Source: Campylobacteraceae bacterium (GTDB taxonomy: Bacteria > Campylobacterota > Campylobacteria > Campylobacterales > Sulfurovaceae). From it: a DNA stretch of 8,718 nucleotides. The position numbers and the translations under genes are program-made. The stretch spans positions 1-8,718 of the forward strand of contig JAMOSL010000123.1 of NCBI GenBank assembly GCA_027063105.1. Direction: 5' to 3'. This document shows, one piece after another, positions 6,203 to 8,718 of the stretch. The notes beneath the pieces are model-generated. The model saw only the letters and a list, made by a program, of their open reading frames with translations. It was not told where the DNA came from and made no database searches. The stretch's first letter is position 1, and each line of letters starts with the position of its first letter.

Positions 6203-7156
6203 GTGGCAATTCCTACTATCACATTTCCAGAATTTCCGTTATTGACAAGCTTTTTAGGCGACTTATTACAAGAAGTCCCTTTTGAAATACCTACATTATT
6301 GCACCCTCCACTAGTGCATTTTGCAATAGCCTTACCAGTTATTATTGTAATTCTTGAGGTATTTAATGTATTTGCAAAATTAACTAGCACACCTGAAAAG
6401 CCAAGAGGTAAAACGGTTAGTGCATTGTCTCTTTTCATGATTGTAATTTTATTCTTTGTTGCATTAGGTGCTTATGCTACAGGTGTTACTGATGCTACAA
6501 ATGCATGGGATAGTTTAACAGCAGAGGCTCAATCAGAGGTTAAAGCTCATAAATTATTGGGTGCATATATTGTTTTATCTGCAACTATTTTATTAGTATT
6601 TAAGTTTTTATCTCTAATTGGTACAAAGAGTAAAGTCTTCTTTCTATTATTAACTATTGCATTTACCATGTTATCTTTACAGCAAGGAAAAGAGGGTGGA
6701 GATTTAGTATTTAAGCATGGTATTAATGTAGAAAAAGTTGCTGACCTTACTAGTGATTTAGAAGATGCTAAAGAGGAATTGTCAGAAGCTGAAGAAGCTC
6801 AGTCTACTGATACAGCTAATTCAAAAACTTTATCAGAAGAGAAAAAATTACTAGAGAAAAAAGTAACTCAACTTGATGTAGAGAAAGTAAATTTAGAAAA
6901 AAGTATAGATGAATTGAAAATCAAAAGTTCAAAAGCTTTAGAGGATGTAAAAGCTGAAGCTAAATTAGCTATAGATGAGGCAAAAGCAAATGCTAAATCT
7001 ATTATCGATACTCTTAAAGAGAAAGCTACAGAAACTTTAGATAAAGCTAATGATGTAAAAGAAACATTATTTCAAGATGAAGTGAATCAAGAGGAAGTAA
7101 AGAGTGAAACAGTTGAAGAAGTTGTAGTAGAAGCGAATACTACTAAAGTAGAGTAA
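6203..7156 (+). CDS. DUF2231 membrane protein with long coiled-coil C-terminal tail
   Basis: A 317-residue protein of unknown function. Residues 31-175 fit the DUF2231 family: a HPPLVHFAIALP signature (34-45), four hydrophobic segments (about 40-60, 75-97, 117-139, 144-160), a polar TGVTDA turn after the second, a conserved His in VKAHKLLG (H116), and GGDLVFKHGINV (165-176) after the last. Residues 177-317 are highly charged and helical, rich in Glu, Lys and Ala. They include a coiled-coil-like stretch and an amphipathic LEA-like segment (about 245-290), then an acidic end. The conserved His residues (34, 39, 116, 172) could bind a metal or heme, but this is inference. The GTG start is chosen because AAGGAG lies six bases upstream and the next in-frame Met is residue 79, inside the second helix. 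It is probably transcribed alone. Confidence 0.88.
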   Translation: MAIPTITFPEFPLLTSFLGDLLQEVPFEIPTLLHPPLVHFAIALPVIIVILEVFNVFAKLTSTPEKPRGKTVSALSLFMIVILFFVALGAYATGVTDATNAWDSLTAEAQSEVKAHKLLGAYIVLSATILLVFKFLSLIGTKSKVFFLLLTIAFTMLSLQQGKEGGDLVFKHGINVEKVADLTSDLEDAKEELSEAEEAQSTDTANSKTLSEEKKLLEKKVTQLDVEKVNLEKSIDELKIKSSKALEDVKAEAKLAIDEAKANAKSIIDTLKEKATETLDKANDVKETLFQDEVNQEEVKSETVEEVVVEANTTKVE

Positions 7157-7173
7157 TCAACTTTGTCTAAATA

Positions 7174-7203
7174 TTATAGGTAATCCATTTTGGTTACCTA
7201 TAA
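7174..7203 (+). terminator. Strong hairpin after the DUF2231 gene, no clear T tract
   Basis: TTATAGGTAA (7174-7183) pairs with TTACCTATAA (7194-7203). After one bulged T, CCA (7185-7187) pairs with TGG (7191-7193) around a TTT loop. The stem has 13 pairs. The position 18 bases after the stop suggests termination or mRNA 3' end protection. The following sequence is A-rich, so it is not a textbook intrinsic terminator. Confidence 0.5.
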
Positions 7204-7218
7204 AACATTATAAAACAT
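7199..7218 (+). repeat. Two perfect tandem copies of a 10-bp unit
   Basis: TATAAAACAT occurs twice head to tail (7199-7208 and 7209-7218). The first copy overlaps the descending arm of the hairpin. It lies about 25 bases upstream of the TATAAT box of the next gene. Confidence 0.7.
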
Positions 7219-7240
7219 TCAATTATTAACTACTTTTAGA

Positions 7241-7246
7241 TATAAT
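7241..7246 (+). promoter_or_regulatory. Probable -10 box for the flgZ-waaA unit
   Basis: An exact TATAAT 43 bases upstream of the flgZ GTG. The hexamer 17 bases before it is TTCAAT, a weak match to a -35 box. Confidence 0.55.
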
Positions 7247-7289
7247 CATACATTCAAAGAACCCATTTATAATTTTCAAAAGGATATTA

Positions 7290-8012
7290 GTGAATAAACA
7301 TATTATGGAATTAGTAGAACTTTCTAAAACAGACAAAGATATTGATAGTTATCAACCACAGATTGATGGTGCTGATAGAAAAGTTTTGAGAGCGACTAAG
7401 CGATTAGAAGATGCCAACAATGAGCTTACTACATTAAACAAACTTATTTTAGTTAACGAAGACCAAATCTTCTCTTATGATGAGCAGTTAAAGCTTTTAA
7501 AAGAACAACTTATCAATAATAGTAAAAAAACTAAAGTTATTAATACAGAAAAAGAGATGAAAGCTTTAGCCATTGAAGAGGATATTGCTAAAGAGAAAAT
7601 GACAACAGCAAATGAAGAAATAGATAGACTTCAATTAATTAATAGTAGAAAAACTGAAGAGTTAGAAGTGGTCAAAGAAGATGTTGATAATCTGACAAAA
7701 GAGTTAGTTAAAGTTAATGATGATGTATCAAAAATAAAGAAAGATATAGATAGTAGTAAAGTAGTTTTATTCAATAAAAGAGAAAAAACTATTAGAGAGA
7801 TAGATCAGAAAATTTTATCTTTTTATGAAAAAATTCGTATTTGGGCTGGAAATACAGCAGTTGTTCCAGTTAGAAAACAAGCTTGTTATGGTTGTTATAT
7901 GAAAATTAATGAGAAGACCTATTCAGATGTTATCAAAGGTGATGAGATAACAACCTGCCCACATTGTGGAAGAATTCTACATATTGAAAGAGAAGATATA
8001 GAAGAGGCTTAA
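7290..8012 (+). CDS. flgZ: Zinc-ribbon coiled-coil protein of the FlgZ/HP0958 family
   Basis: A 240-residue protein. Residues 1-180 are almost entirely a long helical hairpin coiled coil, and the C-terminal domain is a four-Cys zinc ribbon: C199-YG-C202 and C223-PH-C226. This architecture and length match H. pylori HP0958 (FlgZ). That protein stabilises the flagellar sigma factor RpoN and binds flaA mRNA, so a role in flagellar gene control is likely here. Relatives also occur in bacteria without flagella, where the function is unclear, so the symbol is by family. The GTG start is chosen for AAAAGGA at 7278-7284, five bases upstream; the ATG at 7305 is too far from it. It is co-transcribed with waaA, whose ribosome binding site lies in the last codons of this gene. 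Confidence 0.9.
   Translation: MNKHIMELVELSKTDKDIDSYQPQIDGADRKVLRATKRLEDANNELTTLNKLILVNEDQIFSYDEQLKLLKEQLINNSKKTKVINTEKEMKALAIEEDIAKEKMTTANEEIDRLQLINSRKTEELEVVKEDVDNLTKELVKVNDDVSKIKKDIDSSKVVLFNKREKTIREIDQKILSFYEKIRIWAGNTAVVPVRKQACYGCYMKINEKTYSDVIKGDEITTCPHCGRILHIEREDIEEA
8003..8007 (+). promoter_or_regulatory. Ribosome binding site for waaA inside the flgZ 3' end
   Basis: AGAGG lies five bases before the TTG at 8013. It decides this non-ATG start, since the WaaA homology begins upstream of every in-frame ATG. Confidence 0.65.
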
Positions 8013-8718
8013 TTGAATAATAATCTCTTTACGATTTTTTACAAAATTCTTGTTTGGACAGTTTATATATTTTCTATTCCATTTTTATTATACTATTCAG
8101 GCAAAGAAAAATATAAAAATTCTATTCCAGCAAGATTTTTCAATAAAGATAATAAGAGTCTTAAACAAAATGGAGTTTGGTTTCATGCTTGTAGTTTTGG
8201 AGAGGTTAAGGCTTTATCTCCTTTTATTAATATTTTAGATAAAGATAAATTAAGATTTACAACAACAACCCAAACAGGATATGATGAAGCTCTTAAATAT
8301 ACTAAAGAGAGTCGTTATCTTCCTTTTGAACCTTTTTTAGATAAATGGTTAACTCCACAAAAAATTTTAGTAGTAATGGAAGCTGAATTTTGGTATCTAA
8401 TGTTTTATTTAGCAAAACAGAGAGGTTCTAAAACTATTTTAATTAACGCTAGAATGAGTGAAAAATCATACCCTAAATATTTAAAATATAAATGGTTTTA
8501 TAAAAAAGTTTTTAGTAATATAGATACTATTTATGCACAAACCAATGATGATAAAATAAGATTAGAGTCTCTTGGAGCTAATAATATTATAGTTACTGGA
8601 AATATAAAGTTTTATTCTATTCCCAAACCTACAAAAGTTTTTGATAAGCCTACAGGTATTCTAGTATGTGCAGGAAGTACTCATGATAAAGAAGAGTCAT
8701 TAATCCTAGAAGCATTTA
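8013..8718 (+). CDS. waaA: 3-deoxy-D-manno-octulosonic acid (Kdo) transferase (3' end outside window)
   Basis: Transfers Kdo from CMP-Kdo to the lipid A precursor at the cytoplasmic face of the inner membrane, starting the LPS or LOS core. The 235 residues visible are the N-terminal half and the start of the second GT-B domain. A membrane-anchoring helix covers about residues 6-29. WFHACSFGEVKAL (56-68) contains the catalytic Glu, E64. TTTTQTGYDEA, VVMEAEFW, INARMSEKSY, VTGNIKF and GSTHDKEES follow in the family order. Translation starts at TTG directly after the flgZ stop codon (TAA then TTG), with AGAGG five bases upstream, implying coupling. No in-frame ATG occurs before the middle of the domain. 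The frame stays open to the window end, and nothing suggests a break. In Campylobacter jejuni the HP0958-like gene and kdtA/waaA are also neighbours, as I recall. Confidence 0.93.
   Translation, partial: MNNNLFTIFYKILVWTVYIFSIPFLLYYSGKEKYKNSIPARFFNKDNKSLKQNGVWFHACSFGEVKALSPFINILDKDKLRFTTTTQTGYDEALKYTKESRYLPFEPFLDKWLTPQKILVVMEAEFWYLMFYLAKQRGSKTILINARMSEKSYPKYLKYKWFYKKVFSNIDTIYAQTNDDKIRLESLGANNIIVTGNIKFYSIPKPTKVFDKPTGILVCAGSTHDKEESLILEAF

Larger units (their letters stand above)
7157..7289 (+). other. Intergenic region with hairpin, tandem repeat and promoter
   Basis: The 133 bases between the DUF2231 gene and flgZ hold, in order: a long hairpin (7174-7203), a perfect 10-bp tandem repeat TATAAAACAT (7199-7218), a TATAAT box (7241-7246) and the flgZ ribosome binding site. 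I see no small ORF with support. Confidence 0.6.

Noticed and set aside
6175..6438. Minus-strand ORF opposite the DUF2231 gene start
   Set aside because: It is antisense to the signature region of DUF2231 with no ribosome binding site or homology that I recognise.
7199..7218. CRISPR repeat pair
   Set aside because: There are only two adjacent 10-bp copies with no spacer, far too short for CRISPR.
8050..8238. ATG-started ORF of 62 codons at the right end
   Set aside because: It is out of frame with the WaaA coding sequence, which covers the same DNA with many family motifs from the TTG at 8013.

Overview
This AT-rich window looks like part of a Campylobacterota chromosome (the former Epsilonproteobacteria; Arcobacteraceae or Sulfurimonadaceae are plausible, but I cannot settle the genus). 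The evidence is the GyrB sequence with its C-terminal AKDVKHLDV-type ending, a QueF with the MCRCPRSGYPDFA signature, and the pair formed by a FlgZ/HP0958-type zinc-ribbon protein and the Kdo transferase WaaA. gyrB normally lies near dnaA-dnaN in this phylum, so the left end may be close to the replication origin (inference).

Left block, plus strand (1-4779). The 3' part of gyrB is interrupted by two in-frame inteins. Intein 1 enters the window already open and ends at base 812. Intein 2 occupies 1029-2147. Both carry an HNH homing-endonuclease core followed by tryptophan-marked repeats of about 17-18 residues, and both splice onto a Ser. Only 72 residues of GyrB lie between them, and intein 2 sits directly after the DADVDG metal-binding motif of the TOPRIM domain. 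Next come a membrane-anchored protein with degenerate GGDEF and EAL domains, whose ATG touches the gyrB stop codon, and queF (queuosine synthesis). The tight spacing suggests one operon ending at a hairpin shared with the opposing genes.

Middle block, minus strand (6075-4785). hisF (histidine synthesis) is followed one base later by a short MTAN/PNP-like nucleoside phosphorylase-family protein. It lacks the expected N-terminal segment and apparently the usual catalytic acid. This pair converges on queF.

Right block, plus strand (6203 to the end). A divergent AT-rich promoter region of about 120 bp leads to a four-helix DUF2231 membrane protein with a long charged coiled-coil tail. After a 133-bp intergenic region with a hairpin, a tandem repeat and a likely promoter come flgZ-like and waaA. 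waaA starts at a TTG directly after the flgZ stop codon and is cut by the window end. The genes here start with GTG, GTG and TTG.

The window is mainly housekeeping DNA (topoisomerase, tRNA modification, histidine, LPS core). The most unusual content is the double-intein GyrB, followed by two apparently catalytically degenerate enzyme-family proteins. I see no tRNA, rRNA, CRISPR array or insertion sequence.
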